Shown in pieces: positions 20,100 to 27,897 of a DNA stretch of 64,000 nucleotides. This DNA comes from Mucilaginibacter hurinus (GTDB taxonomy: Bacteria > Bacteroidota > Bacteroidia > Sphingobacteriales > Sphingobacteriaceae). Position 1 is the first letter of the stretch. The number at the start of each line of letters is the position of its first letter. A program made the position numbers and the translations under genes. The notes under the pieces were generated by a model. It was not told the DNA's origin, searched no databases, and saw only the letters and a list, made by a program, of their open reading frames with translations. The stretch covers positions 62,001 to 126,000 of the forward strand of contig NZ_QGDC01000003.1 of assembly GCF_003324525.1 (NCBI RefSeq), given 5' to 3'.

Positions 20100-20345
20100 A
20101 TGTGTATTTGCTCACTGGAAACAAAGAACCAAGGACGTATTGAACGGGGCGACATTGAAGAAGCCTTCAACGCCTCCAACTAAAAGCGAAGACCGCCTGC
20201 AGCAACCAGGCCAGAGCCATGTAGAATCCGACAGCTCTACCCACCGCACCAATGCCCAGCGGCAATTTTGATTTAAGCCGGTCTATGAGAGCGGAAATTC
20301 AAGAGATGGAGGGACGCTTGGGGAGATGTAATTTTGAGGTGCATT
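20100..20345 (+). pseudogene. degraded coding remnants flanking the R-M island
   Basis: Short stretches with protein-like composition: 20100-20183 reads MCICSLETKNQ then GRIERGDIEEAFNASN and a stop; then LQQPGQSHVESDSSTHR in another frame (about 20197-20266); then NFDLSRSMRAEIQEMEGRLG (about 20264-20325). No single open frame joins them, so they are either one decayed gene or several fragments. I cannot name the family. The 3' end of the minus-strand vsr gene overlaps the last piece, so the remnants predate or flank the island. Low confidence. Confidence 0.3.
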
Positions 20346-20789
20346 AGTTCCTATCGCCGCTATGATTATGTTTAAGCATTTGTCGATATCCTTTTTGACG
20401 TCTTTCTCCCAAAACCTAATAACAGAGTATCCTAGTTCCGATAGTATTTTATCATTTTCTTGATCTCGTTGCATATTTCGCTCAATTTTAGGTATCCAAA
20501 ATGCGCGATTAGCTTTTATCTTGGCTTTTTTTATATGCCAATCATATCCGTGCCAAAATTCGCCATCAATAAAAACAACTATTTTACTTTTTTTTATAAC
20601 AATATCAGGGCTTCCGGGTAATTTTTTGTAATTTTTCCTGTATCTTATCCCTTTTCTCCAAAGTAAAATTCGCAAAGCTTTTTCAGACTTATTTTCTTTG
20701 CTCCGAACTCTTTTCATTAAATCAGACCTTGCTTTATCAGTTTCAAATCCCAAAGATTTTTTGAATTTAGGTACATATATTTTATTCAT
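20283..20789 (-). CDS. very-short-patch-repair (Vsr-like) endonuclease
   Basis: A 168-residue Vsr-fold nuclease that in its family nicks beside T:G mismatches left when 5-methylcytosine deaminates. ATG 20789 (MNKIYVPKF) was preferred over an upstream start. LPGSPDIVIKKSKIVVFI contains the catalytic Asp; FIDGEFWHGYDWH is the active-site loop, where the usual HGCFWH Cys and first His are Glu and Asp, as in a sub-branch of the family, so the structural zinc site differs. The last 15 residues (YISPSVPPSLEFPLS) are encoded by the flanking remnant and look like read-through. It is divergent from the endonuclease gene and goes with a C5 methyltransferase. Confidence 0.85.
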   Translation of the reverse strand: MNKIYVPKFKKSLGFETDKARSDLMKRVRSKENKSEKALRILLWRKGIRYRKNYKKLPGSPDIVIKKSKIVVFIDGEFWHGYDWHIKKAKIKANRAFWIPKIERNMQRDQENDKILSELGYSVIRFWEKDVKKDIDKCLNIIIAAIGTNAPQNYISPSVPPSLEFPLS

Positions 20790-20892
20790 TATAAAAGGAT
20801 AATTGAAAATAACACACAAGAATCATACCTTCCCAAAAACCTCAGGTTACATTACCTAGCTATAATAAAATGCCATCACTGCAATGGTATAG

Positions 20893-20926
20893 TTTGATTA
20901 TTTATTTTCTTAATATTGTATTTTTA
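20893..20926 (+). promoter_or_regulatory. Bacteroidota-type promoter of the restriction endonuclease
   Basis: TTTG at 20893-20896, 22 bp, then TATTTTTA at 20919-20926, close to the TTTG-N19-21-TAnnTTTG pattern; 17 bp before the ATG at 20944. Confidence 0.35.
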
Positions 20927-20943
20927 ATTATAATCTAAACTTC

Positions 20944-21648
20944 ATGCAATTATCAGCTCAAGAAATATATGAAAAATTGGTTGTGGAGCATTCCATAATT
21001 GGCGAAAAAGGAATAATAAGTTTTATACTTAATGGGCATGATATCAAAATAAAATCCAAAGATTCAGTAGGCAATTTGCTACAAGAATGGTTAAGAGATT
21101 GGTTAATTAGTAAAGGTGTTGTGTTTGGAACAATGATAGGAACACAGGATTTTCCGGATTTTCAACTGGACGTCACTGACCCCCGTAAAGGCATGCTTGA
21201 AGTCAAGTCCTTTGATTATGATAATTCACCAAATTTTGATGTTGCTGCTTTCCTCGCTTATCGTAGATCATTATTGGTACATCCATACAGACTTGATTCC
21301 GACTATTTAATAATTGGGTACAGCATGGTAGGACATCATATAGAAATAAAAGATGTCTGGTTAAAAAAAGTTTGGGAAATTACAGGCCCAAGTAATGACT
21401 GGCCTCTTAAGTGTCAAGTTAAACAAGGTGAAATATTTAATATACGTCCCACTAAATGGTACTTAAGAACCGGAAAAAAAGATAGGGGGCCAAAACTACC
21501 TGTGTTTAAAAGTGCCTTAGAATTTGTAACAGCATTTGATGCCACACAAAGACAATGGACTGCAACAGCAAGAGAAGCGCAAACAAGCACGTGGTTAACG
21601 AAAGTTATCTCTGGCTATAAAGCAGCAACTGGGAAAGACCTAATTTAA
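20944..21648 (+). CDS. type II restriction endonuclease, NgoBV/NlaIV-like
   Basis: A 234-residue soluble nuclease. The run LLQEWLRDWLISKG, the segment TQDFPDFQLDVTD and GMLEVKSFDY form a PD-(D/E)XK-like core (Asp of FPDF and Glu-x-Lys of LEVKSF), and DYLIIGYSMVGHH and IEIKDVWLKKVWEI recall the NgoBV/NlaIV family, which recognises GGNNCC in known members; that specificity is inferred from memory of the family and not proven. It faces the methyltransferase tail to tail, their stops overlapping by 3 bp. The AT-rich composition matches the rest of the island and differs from ettA and the amidase. Confidence 0.75.
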   Translation: MQLSAQEIYEKLVVEHSIIGEKGIISFILNGHDIKIKSKDSVGNLLQEWLRDWLISKGVVFGTMIGTQDFPDFQLDVTDPRKGMLEVKSFDYDNSPNFDVAAFLAYRRSLLVHPYRLDSDYLIIGYSMVGHHIEIKDVWLKKVWEITGPSNDWPLKCQVKQGEIFNIRPTKWYLRTGKKDRGPKLPVFKSALEFVTAFDATQRQWTATAREAQTSTWLTKVISGYKAATGKDLI

Positions 21649-22982
21649 CATACAATAACTTGTTCTGTTGTAGAATAAGAAGCATGCAGATAATGTTCGG
21701 CTAGTCGATCAGAAACTGACTTGACGACATTTACAGCCACGGTATTACCTAATAAATCAAAACCTTCATTAATTTCAACAGGCATTTCAAACCATTCAGG
21801 AAAGCCAAATAACCTCAGACCTTCCCTCAAAGTCATACTTCTGAGACCTACACCATCAGGCACAACTAACCTTGCCATATCTGTAGCCACAAGTGTTGGC
21901 GCTATGCCGTTCGGATCTATAATCTTATTTATAGAATAACTTAACTTTCCTGCAACTATATTAAATCCAGGTTTAAGTCGCTTATTGCCAATTCTATATG
22001 TCCTATTCCCTAGCAAAGTAACTTCTGTGACCAAGCTTTTGGGGTGCTCAAACTTCAAATAGCCTTTTATGACTAAGTCGTTTAACATTTCTTCGAGATT
22101 AGAACAATTATAAAAAGTACGAATCTGCTCGAGACTTAAAGGCATCCCATCCATCCACTTGATACCGATCTCTGCTGCCCATTTCTTTTTTCTCCGTTGT
22201 TTAAAAAGGCTATTAAGTAAATTAACTTGTTCTTTTGAAACCGGTCCTTTTAATTCGATATCCCAGCTATGTATATTATTTAAACCACCCCGCTTATCTT
22301 TTATTGATTTTCCATAAAGTTCCTCCAACGAAAAATGACTTAATAATAAATCTACAAATTTGGATTTTATAGTAGGCAACCCTTTTTCTAATATATTCTT
22401 AATGGGATTTATAGTCACTTCAAAATTTTCTAATTCAACTGGCTGTTCCAATGTACCCACTATAAAGATTCGTTTCCTGGATTGCGGTAAACCAAAATCT
22501 GCCGCATTTAAGACTTTAGTAGTTACATGGTAACCTAACCCTTCTAATTTTGACAAGATTACCTTAAGAGTGCGTCCATATTTGTCTTTTTTGTTTTCTA
22601 GATCATGCTTTACCAACCCTTCGACATTTTCTAAAATAAATCCATAAGGTCTCTTGTTTTCTAAGATTCTTTCAATTTCAAAAAATAATGTACCTCGTGT
22701 GTCCACGAAGCCTTGTCTTTTGCCACCTGCACTAAACGGCTGACAAGGAAAACCACCTAATAGAAACTCAAAATCCGGGATTTCTTCATTTTTCACCCGT
22801 GTGATATCGCCTACAAAATAGTCATGTGAAAAATTATGATGCAAAACTTTTAATGCATGGGGTTTTATTTCAGATGTCATTACACATCGTGTCTTAAAAC
22901 CGGCATTTTTAAATGCGGTTTCAAAACCTAAACGCAAGCCACCTATTCCAGCAAACAAATCGATAAATTTAACTTCTTTCAT
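21645..22982 (-). CDS. DNA (cytosine-5)-methyltransferase of the R-M system
   Basis: A 445-residue C5 methyltransferase. In order: motif I FIDLFAGIGGLRLGFE at 6-21, motif IV GGFPCQPFSAGGKRQGF with the catalytic Cys near 80, motif VI GFILENVEGLV, motif VIII QSRKRIFIVG, a variable target-recognition region about 210-340, and motif X FDLLGNTVAVNVV near the end. It protects the host's sites from the neighbouring endonuclease by methylation. Its start overlaps the stop of the DUF6471 gene (ATGA), so the two are co-translated. The 130-residue recognition region is large, consistent with a site of some length. Plasmid- or phage-free chromosomal island. Confidence 0.92.
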   Translation of the reverse strand: MKEVKFIDLFAGIGGLRLGFETAFKNAGFKTRCVMTSEIKPHALKVLHHNFSHDYFVGDITRVKNEEIPDFEFLLGGFPCQPFSAGGKRQGFVDTRGTLFFEIERILENKRPYGFILENVEGLVKHDLENKKDKYGRTLKVILSKLEGLGYHVTTKVLNAADFGLPQSRKRIFIVGTLEQPVELENFEVTINPIKNILEKGLPTIKSKFVDLLLSHFSLEELYGKSIKDKRGGLNNIHSWDIELKGPVSKEQVNLLNSLFKQRRKKKWAAEIGIKWMDGMPLSLEQIRTFYNCSNLEEMLNDLVIKGYLKFEHPKSLVTEVTLLGNRTYRIGNKRLKPGFNIVAGKLSYSINKIIDPNGIAPTLVATDMARLVVPDGVGLRSMTLREGLRLFGFPEWFEMPVEINEGFDLLGNTVAVNVVKSVSDRLAEHYLHASYSTTEQVIVC

Positions 22983-23266
22983 ACTTTATTTTTTTGTTTC
23001 TTAGAGGTGTAATAAACTATTGGTTCTTGTAACATAAATGAATCTATATCAGGGGAAAAATTCCGACAACCAATTGCATTTAAGCATTGTATTAGAAAAG
23101 CAGCGCTAAAAGACCCTCGGCTAATTTTGCTATCAATACTGCCTTTGGTTTCTTGCACCTCGATTCTTTCCAATAGCCGGACTAATTGTTCAGAAGTAAT
23201 ACCTCTTTTTAACAATTCAGATTTCAAAAGCCGCTTTGCCTTTTCATTCCAATCAATCGCATCCAT
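22979..23266 (-). CDS. DUF6471 protein, likely controller of the R-M system
   Basis: A 95-residue helical protein (ATG 23266; the preceding GTG is not needed). DWNEKAKRLLKSELLKRGIT then SEQLVRLLERI, followed by SIDSKISRGSFSAAFLIQCL, is the DUF6471 pattern: a compact HTH-like fold. Such proteins often lie next to C5 methyltransferases. Its stop overlaps the methyltransferase ATG, and a 14-bp palindrome (23268-23281) covers its start region, as expected if it regulates its own operon. C-protein-like control of R-M expression is an inference; no DNA binding has been shown in the text available to me. Confidence 0.7.
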   Translation of the reverse strand: MDAIDWNEKAKRLLKSELLKRGITSEQLVRLLERIEVQETKGSIDSKISRGSFSAAFLIQCLNAIGCRNFSPDIDSFMLQEPIVYYTSKKQKNKV

Positions 23267-23267
23267 C

Positions 23268-23281
23268 ACTACAATAGTAGT
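23268..23281. promoter_or_regulatory. palindrome at the start of the DUF6471 gene
   Basis: ACTAC-AATA-GTAGT, a perfect inverted repeat that begins two bases upstream of ATG 23266 on the minus strand. It could be an operator for the DUF6471 protein, analogous to a C-box. Confidence 0.4.
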
Positions 23282-23579
23282 AAAAAATTATCATATATGC
23301 AAATATATTTGCTTAAATATATCTAAAATATCATTTTCAGCCAGCAATTATTTTATATGATAAATTTATTTTGAGTATATGCGTAATGTAATGTTTCAAT
23401 CTTTGCCTCTTAGGCAAACAAAAAATTATTCCGAATATATCCTATTCAAATGATCTCATGTCTCACTATGTCAGCTAAATGCCAAATATCAATGTAATAT
23501 CTTTATCGCGAGATCGGTAATTTAAAAATTTCATTTTGTTTAAACTCATTTATTAATCAAATGCGCTCTTCGTAATTCC
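23282..23579. other. AT-rich right flank of the R-M island
   Basis: About 300 bp, very AT-rich, with no coding signal. It holds the promoter of the methyltransferase operon and a TTTGCCT-CTT-AGGCAAA inverted repeat at 23402-23418 without a T-run. Confidence 0.45.
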
Positions 23580-23587
23580 TATATTTG
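23580..23587 (+). promoter_or_regulatory. -7 element of the amidase promoter
   Basis: TATATTTG matches TAnnTTTG exactly, 19 bp before the amidase ATG. The -33 element is weak, so only the -7 is marked. Confidence 0.35.
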
Positions 23588-23606
23588 TTTCGCTACCAAG
23601 AAGCTT

Positions 23607-24431
23607 ATGAAAACCCTCTCCACCCTTCTCCTTTTACCTATAGCCCTCATAACCGCCTGCTCGCCCAAGCTTGGCCCATACGCGGCTACCAACAAGGTAT
23701 ATGTAGAACAAGCCGAAACCTTCGCGCAAACGTTGCAAAAAACCACGACGGTGCAGATTATAGACAGCACAGGCCAAAAGCTGCCGTCGGAGTGGGTGGG
23801 TACAGTGAATTTTAATTTACGCAAGCCTAACCTGGTGGTTATACATTACACGGCACAGGATTCGGTTGCGCAGACACTTAAGACCTTCACTTTGGTTAAA
23901 CCACAGGTGAGCGCCCACTATGTTATTGGCGCCAATGGCAAGATATACCATATGCTTAATGACTATCTGCGCGCATGGCATGGCGGAGTGGGCCGCTGGG
24001 GCAGCGTTACCGATATTAACAGCTCATCAATTGGTATCGAACTGGACAATAACGGTAAGGTACCGTTTGCTCCGGCGCAAATAAACAGCCTGCTGACCTT
24101 ACTGGCGCACTTAAAAAAAACGTATAATATCCCTACCGCTAATTTTATCGGTCACCAGGATATTGCTCCCGCCCGCAAGATAGACCCGGGCAAGCTTTTC
24201 CCCTGGCAGTTACTTGCCCAAAAAGGCTTTGGTTACTGGAGCGATGACGTATTGGAACTGGCACCTGACAATTTCGACACCAATGCAGCGCTGCGGCTTA
24301 TTGGGTACGACACATCGAATTTTAACGCAGCAGTAGCGGCGTTTAAAAATCACTTTATACAACAGGATAATTCACCCGCATTATCGCAACTGGATTCGAA
24401 TATACTGTATAACGTTTATCAAAAGTATTAA
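23607..24431 (+). CDS. N-acetylmuramoyl-L-alanine amidase (Ami_2) lipoprotein
   Basis: A 274-residue lipoprotein (signal STLLLLPIALITACSPK, Cys18). The Ami_2 fold spans about 70-210: NLVVIHYTAQDSVAQTL gives the first zinc His, AWHGGVGRWG a substrate-side loop, and IGHQDIAPARKIDPGKLF the second His and the motif before the catalytic Asp/Lys. The family cuts the bond between MurNAc and L-Ala in muropeptides, in AmiD-like fashion from the outer membrane. The C-terminal 60 residues are a helical tail like a peptidoglycan-binding extension. It is convergent with glnS, with a strong hairpin between. Confidence 0.9.
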   Translation: MKTLSTLLLLPIALITACSPKLGPYAATNKVYVEQAETFAQTLQKTTTVQIIDSTGQKLPSEWVGTVNFNLRKPNLVVIHYTAQDSVAQTLKTFTLVKPQVSAHYVIGANGKIYHMLNDYLRAWHGGVGRWGSVTDINSSSIGIELDNNGKVPFAPAQINSLLTLLAHLKKTYNIPTANFIGHQDIAPARKIDPGKLFPWQLLAQKGFGYWSDDVLELAPDNFDTNAALRLIGYDTSNFNAAVAAFKNHFIQQDNSPALSQLDSNILYNVYQKY

Positions 24432-24453
24432 CCCCAACTCCCTGAAGGGGGAG
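24432..24453. repeat. CCCCTNAAGGGGG-type palindromic repeat, copy 1
   Basis: CCCCAACTCCCTGAAGGGGGAG directly after the amidase stop, one of four related C-run/AAAG/G-run elements in the window. Confidence 0.5.
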
Positions 24454-24470
24454 CTTTTGTAAAGCTTGAA

Positions 24471-24509
24471 TGAATAACGCCGGGCAATTTCTTTATCCGG
24501 CGTTATTCA
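24471..24509. terminator. bidirectional hairpin between the amidase and glnS
   Basis: A 13-bp perfect stem, TGAATAACGCCGG (24471-24483) with CCGGCGTTATTCA (24497-24509), between convergent genes. No T-run follows, so termination is inferred from position and stability. Confidence 0.5.
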
Positions 24510-24523
24510 TCTTAGATATATCA

Positions 24524-26209
24524 TCAGCTACTTTTTAGCCCCCCTTTAGAGGCCTGTTGGCTCCACCCGTCTTTGAGTGTCACTGTGCGGTTGAACACTA
24601 ATTTTTCTGCAGACGAATGTTTGCTATCCAGGCTAAAGTATCCTTTGCGAATAAACTGATACCCCTTGCCTGCAACAGCATTAGCCAGATCGGGCTCAAT
24701 ATACCCTTTAATGATATTAAGGCTGTCCGGATTCAGGTATTCTTTAAAATCCCCGTCCTCGCTGGATGGGTCTTCTACCCTGAACAGGCGGTCGTATAAA
24801 CGTATCTCAGCCGTTTTTGCATGCGGTATGCTCACCCAATGGATGGTACCCTTTACATGTATGCCGCTGGTATCGCTGCCCGATTTTGATTCGGGGATAT
24901 ACGTACAATGTATTTCGGCTACATTACCTTCACTATCCTTGACAAATTCATTGCAGGTTATTATATATGCGTTTTTTAATCTTACGCTCAGCCCAACACC
25001 CAAACGGAAAAACTTCTTTAGCGGTTCTTCCATAAAGTCCTCGCGTTCAATCCACAGTTCGCGGCTAAAAGGTATTTCGCGACCGCCTTCGCCGCCTTCT
25101 ACTTCCGGGTTATTTTCACCGAACAGCGTGTCTGTTTGCCCTTCCGGATAGTTGGTTATTACAAGTTTAACCGGATCAAGCACAGCCATACGGCGCCAGG
25201 CAGTTTTGTTAAGGTCCTCGCGTATGCAAAACTCAAGCAGGCTTACATCTATCATATTTTCGCGTTTGGCTACACCAATGCGTTCACAAAAATCGCGAAT
25301 ACTATGCGGCGTATACCCGCGGCGGCGCAGGCCGCTGATAGTAGGCATGCGTGGATCGTCCCAGTCTTCTACGTGGCCTTCTTCTACCAGTTGCAGCAGC
25401 TTGCGCTTACTCATTACTGTGTAATTAAGGTTAAGGCGGGCAAACTCATACTGGCGCGAGGGGAACAACTCCAGTTGCTCAATAAACCATTCATATAAAG
25501 CACGGTGAGGTACGAATTCCAGCGTACATATACTATGTGTTATCTGCTCAATGGCGTCTGATTGCCCGTGCGCAAAATCGTACATTGGGTAAATGCACCA
25601 GGCATGGCCGGTACGGTGATGGTGCGCGTGTTTAATACGATACATCAGCGGATCGCGCAGGTGCATATTAGGCGATGCGAGGTCGGCCTTAGCACGCAAT
25701 ACTTTTGCCCCATCAGGATATTTACCTGCTTTCATGTCAGCAAACAGCTGCAGGTTCTCATCAACGCTACGGCTGCGGTACTGGTTAGGGGTACCGGGTT
25801 CTGTTGGTGTGCCCTTTTGTTTTGCAATTTCCTCGGCTGTACTGTCGTCAACATAAGCCAACCCCTTCTTTATAAGGGCAACGGCAAACTCATACAGCTT
25901 ATCAAAGTAATCCGAAGCATAAAGCTCTTGCGCCCACTCAAAGCCCAGCCACTTTACATCTTCCTTAATACTGTCAACATACGCTACGTCCTCCTTAACC
26001 GGGTTGGTATCGTCAAATCGCAGGTTGGTTTTACCGCCGTATCTTTTTGCCAGCCCAAAGTTTAAACAAATAGATTTGGCGTGGCCTATATGTAAATAAC
26101 CGTTAGGCTCGGGCGGGAAACGGGTTAACACCCTGCCTCCGTGCTTACCGGCACTTATATCCTCCTCAACAATCTCTTCTAAAAAATTCAATGATCTCTC
26201 TTCGCTCAT
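24524..26209 (-). CDS. glnS: glutaminyl-tRNA synthetase
   Basis: A 561-residue class I enzyme that charges tRNA-Gln. ATG 26209 is preferred to the TTG at 26215. FPPEPNGYLHIGHAKSICLN carries the HIGH-type motif near residue 40, and YTVMSKRKLLQLVEEGHV the KMSKS-type loop near 265; the C-terminal two beta-barrels follow (GLSVRLKNAYIITCN). The last residues (ASKGGLKSS) are encoded by the repeat at 24537-24553, so the original C-terminus was probably shorter. The presence of GlnRS fits Bacteroidota; a GatCAB route is not needed here. A Bacteroidota-type promoter is visible at 26229-26260. Confidence 0.95.
   Translation of the reverse strand: MSEERSLNFLEEIVEEDISAGKHGGRVLTRFPPEPNGYLHIGHAKSICLNFGLAKRYGGKTNLRFDDTNPVKEDVAYVDSIKEDVKWLGFEWAQELYASDYFDKLYEFAVALIKKGLAYVDDSTAEEIAKQKGTPTEPGTPNQYRSRSVDENLQLFADMKAGKYPDGAKVLRAKADLASPNMHLRDPLMYRIKHAHHHRTGHAWCIYPMYDFAHGQSDAIEQITHSICTLEFVPHRALYEWFIEQLELFPSRQYEFARLNLNYTVMSKRKLLQLVEEGHVEDWDDPRMPTISGLRRRGYTPHSIRDFCERIGVAKRENMIDVSLLEFCIREDLNKTAWRRMAVLDPVKLVITNYPEGQTDTLFGENNPEVEGGEGGREIPFSRELWIEREDFMEEPLKKFFRLGVGLSVRLKNAYIITCNEFVKDSEGNVAEIHCTYIPESKSGSDTSGIHVKGTIHWVSIPHAKTAEIRLYDRLFRVEDPSSEDGDFKEYLNPDSLNIIKGYIEPDLANAVAGKGYQFIRKGYFSLDSKHSSAEKLVFNRTVTLKDGWSQQASKGGLKSS
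24537..24553. repeat. C-run/AAAG repeat inside the glnS 3' end, copy 2
   Basis: GCCCCCCTTTAGAGGCC, the inverted form of the other copies; it encodes the last residues of GlnRS. Confidence 0.5.
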
Positions 26210-26228
26210 GTTCAATTGTATAACAGTG

Positions 26229-26260
26229 CAAAAATAGAATTTATAGTGTGCGGACTGAAA
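26229..26260 (-). promoter_or_regulatory. glnS promoter
   Basis: On the minus strand TTTC (26260-26257), a 20-bp spacer, and TATTTTTG (26236-26229), an exact TAnnTTTG. The expected start of transcription is about 15 bp before ATG 26209. Confidence 0.45.
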
Positions 26261-26588
26261 TATTTACAATTGAGTAATTGAAAATATTGTAGAAGGTGGC
26301 CTGGACAAGATTTAACAATTTGGAGAATTTCCTGATAACAGGCAAAGTGTATACAAAAGCTTAAACCCATGATAAGCAATTCACTTAATTGCGCATTAAT
26401 ACGGACGTTACCTTCGGCCCGCGCTTTCCACTCATACTACGCAGGCCTTAGCCACAGGCCGGTATCCATTGCAATCGCTAACGTGGTGTAGTGTTTAAAA
26501 AAATCTTCATTTGCACATCATATTGTGCTTATTCCTGAATTCTTTAAATTCCTGTTCAGACATTTTTCTATTACTTTTACATACAAAC
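26261..26588. other. gap between glnS and the B12-domain gene
   Basis: About 330 bp including a low-complexity AT-rich stretch. Upstream of 26589 the region is open for 26 codons without protein-like character. No RNA gene or repeat is recognised. Confidence 0.45.
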
Positions 26589-27011
26589 ATGACAGCTACC
26601 CAATTTAACCGTCCTATACGCGTGCTTGTTGCCAAAGTGGGCCTGGACGGCCACGACCGCGGAGCACGTATAATTGCCACAACCCTGCGTGATGCCGGTA
26701 TGGAGGTGATTTATACAGGACTGCGCCAAACTCCCGAAATGGTGGTGAACACTGCCCTCCAGGAAGACGTTGATGCCATTGGCATATCCATATTATCCGG
26801 AGCGCATATGACGGTATTCCCTAAAATATTGCAACTGATGAAAGATAAGCAACTGGACGATGTACTGGTTACCGGTGGTGGTATTATACCGGCCGACGAC
26901 ATGGCGGCGCTAAGGCAACTAGGTGTTGGTGAACTTTTCCCGCCGGGCACCAGCACACAGGATATTGTGCATTATATTACCAACTGGGTGCACCATCACC
27001 GTAACTTTTAA
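26589..27011 (+). CDS. stand-alone cobalamin-binding domain of methylmalonyl-CoA mutase
   Basis: A 140-residue protein equal to the C-terminal B12-binding domain of methylmalonyl-CoA mutase. ATG 26589 was chosen because the frame upstream is hydrophobic noise. [20 protein letters not shown] contains D-G-H-x-x-G, whose His is the lower axial ligand of cobalamin; [16 protein letters not shown] and [11 protein letters not shown] complete the Rossmann-like binding motifs. The catalytic TIM-barrel subunit must be encoded elsewhere, as in split mutases. It is 4 bp before the enoyl-CoA hydratase gene and forms an operon with it. Exact isomerase (methylmalonyl-, isobutyryl- or ethylmalonyl-CoA type) is unknown. 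Confidence 0.85.
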   Translation: MTATQFNRPIRVLVAKVGLDGHDRGARIIATTLRDAGMEVIYTGLRQTPEMVVNTALQEDVDAIGISILSGAHMTVFPKILQLMKDKQLDDVLVTGGGIIPADDMAALRQLGVGELFPPGTSTQDIVHYITNWVHHHRNF

Positions 27012-27015
27012 ATAC

Positions 27016-27798
27016 ATGGCTTTTCAAAATATACTGGTTGAGCAGAAAGAGCGCATTGCATGCATCACGCTTAACCGCGAAACAAAAATGAACGCGCTCA
27101 ATCAAGCCACTTTGGCTGAATTGAATGAAGCGTTTACACAAGCCTTTACCAATGAAAATATTGGCGGGATTATCATTACAGGTACCGGTTCCAAAGCTTT
27201 TGTTGCCGGGGGCGATATATCAGAATTTGCCGCATTGGATGAACATGCCGCCAGCGAAATGGCACGGGATGCGCACAACAAAGTGTTCAATTTAATAGAA
27301 AATGGAAACAAACCGGTGGTTGCTGCCGTAAACGGATTTGCGCTGGGGGGGGGATTGGAGCTGGCGATGGCCTGCCATATACGCGTTGCATCAAGTAATG
27401 CTAAGTTGGGCCTGCCTGAAGTTACGCTCGGCTTAATACCCGGTTATGGTGGTACACAGCGTTTAACACGACTGGTTGGCAAAGGCCGGGCACTTGAAAT
27501 GATGATGACTGCCGACATGATAACTGCGGAGGAGGCTTACCGTTACGGCTTGATAAACCATGTTGTAAGTGCCGACGAACTGTTGCCGAAGGCCGAAGAA
27601 ATATTACAAAAGATATTGCTTAGGGCGCCACTGGCGGTTGCGGCAGTAATAACTGCCGCCAATGCAGCATCAAGGCAGGATGTAAACGGGTTTGAAACTG
27701 AGATACTTGAGTTTGGCAAATGCTTTGCTACAACTGACATGAAGGAAGGGGTTTCGGCATTTTTAGAAAAGCGAAAACCTGCATTTAAAGGGTTATAA
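27016..27798 (+). CDS. enoyl-CoA hydratase/crotonase-family enzyme
   Basis: A 260-residue crotonase-fold enzyme, ATG 27016. The oxyanion-hole segment is GSKAFVAGGDISEFA and NGFALGGGLELAMAC; both catalytic glutamates of true hydratases are present (GGLELAM and GLPEVTLGLIPGYGGTQRL). It probably hydrates a trans-2-enoyl-CoA in the catabolism of fatty or branched-chain amino acids. The co-operonic B12 domain suggests a branched-chain or odd-chain acyl-CoA route. It contains a long G-run at 27346 but the frame is intact. Substrate length cannot be judged. Confidence 0.87.
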   Translation: MAFQNILVEQKERIACITLNRETKMNALNQATLAELNEAFTQAFTNENIGGIIITGTGSKAFVAGGDISEFAALDEHAASEMARDAHNKVFNLIENGNKPVVAAVNGFALGGGLELAMACHIRVASSNAKLGLPEVTLGLIPGYGGTQRLTRLVGKGRALEMMMTADMITAEEAYRYGLINHVVSADELLPKAEEILQKILLRAPLAVAAVITAANAASRQDVNGFETEILEFGKCFATTDMKEGVSAFLEKRKPAFKGL

Positions 27799-27874
27799 TA
27801 TGGCTTTTTGCTATTTTTAACGTTTTAAAGTTTGATTAATATTGTTACCCAGCGCGAAATGGACAACGTTTACC

Positions 27875-27882
27875 TATTTTTG
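27875..27882 (+). promoter_or_regulatory. -7 element before the sigma-54 regulator gene
   Basis: TATTTTTG, an exact TAnnTTTG, 15 bp before ATG 27898; the -33 element is not clear. Confidence 0.35.
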
Positions 27883-27897
27883 TAGTAATTTGCCGAT

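Noticed and set aside
23402-23418. TTTGCCT-CTT-AGGCAAA inverted repeat
   Set aside because: Seven-bp arms without a T-run and far from a gene end; could be chance in AT-rich DNA.
27340-27355. Nine-G run as a possible frameshift in the enoyl-CoA hydratase
   Set aside because: The frame continues correctly through FALGGGLELAM and beyond.
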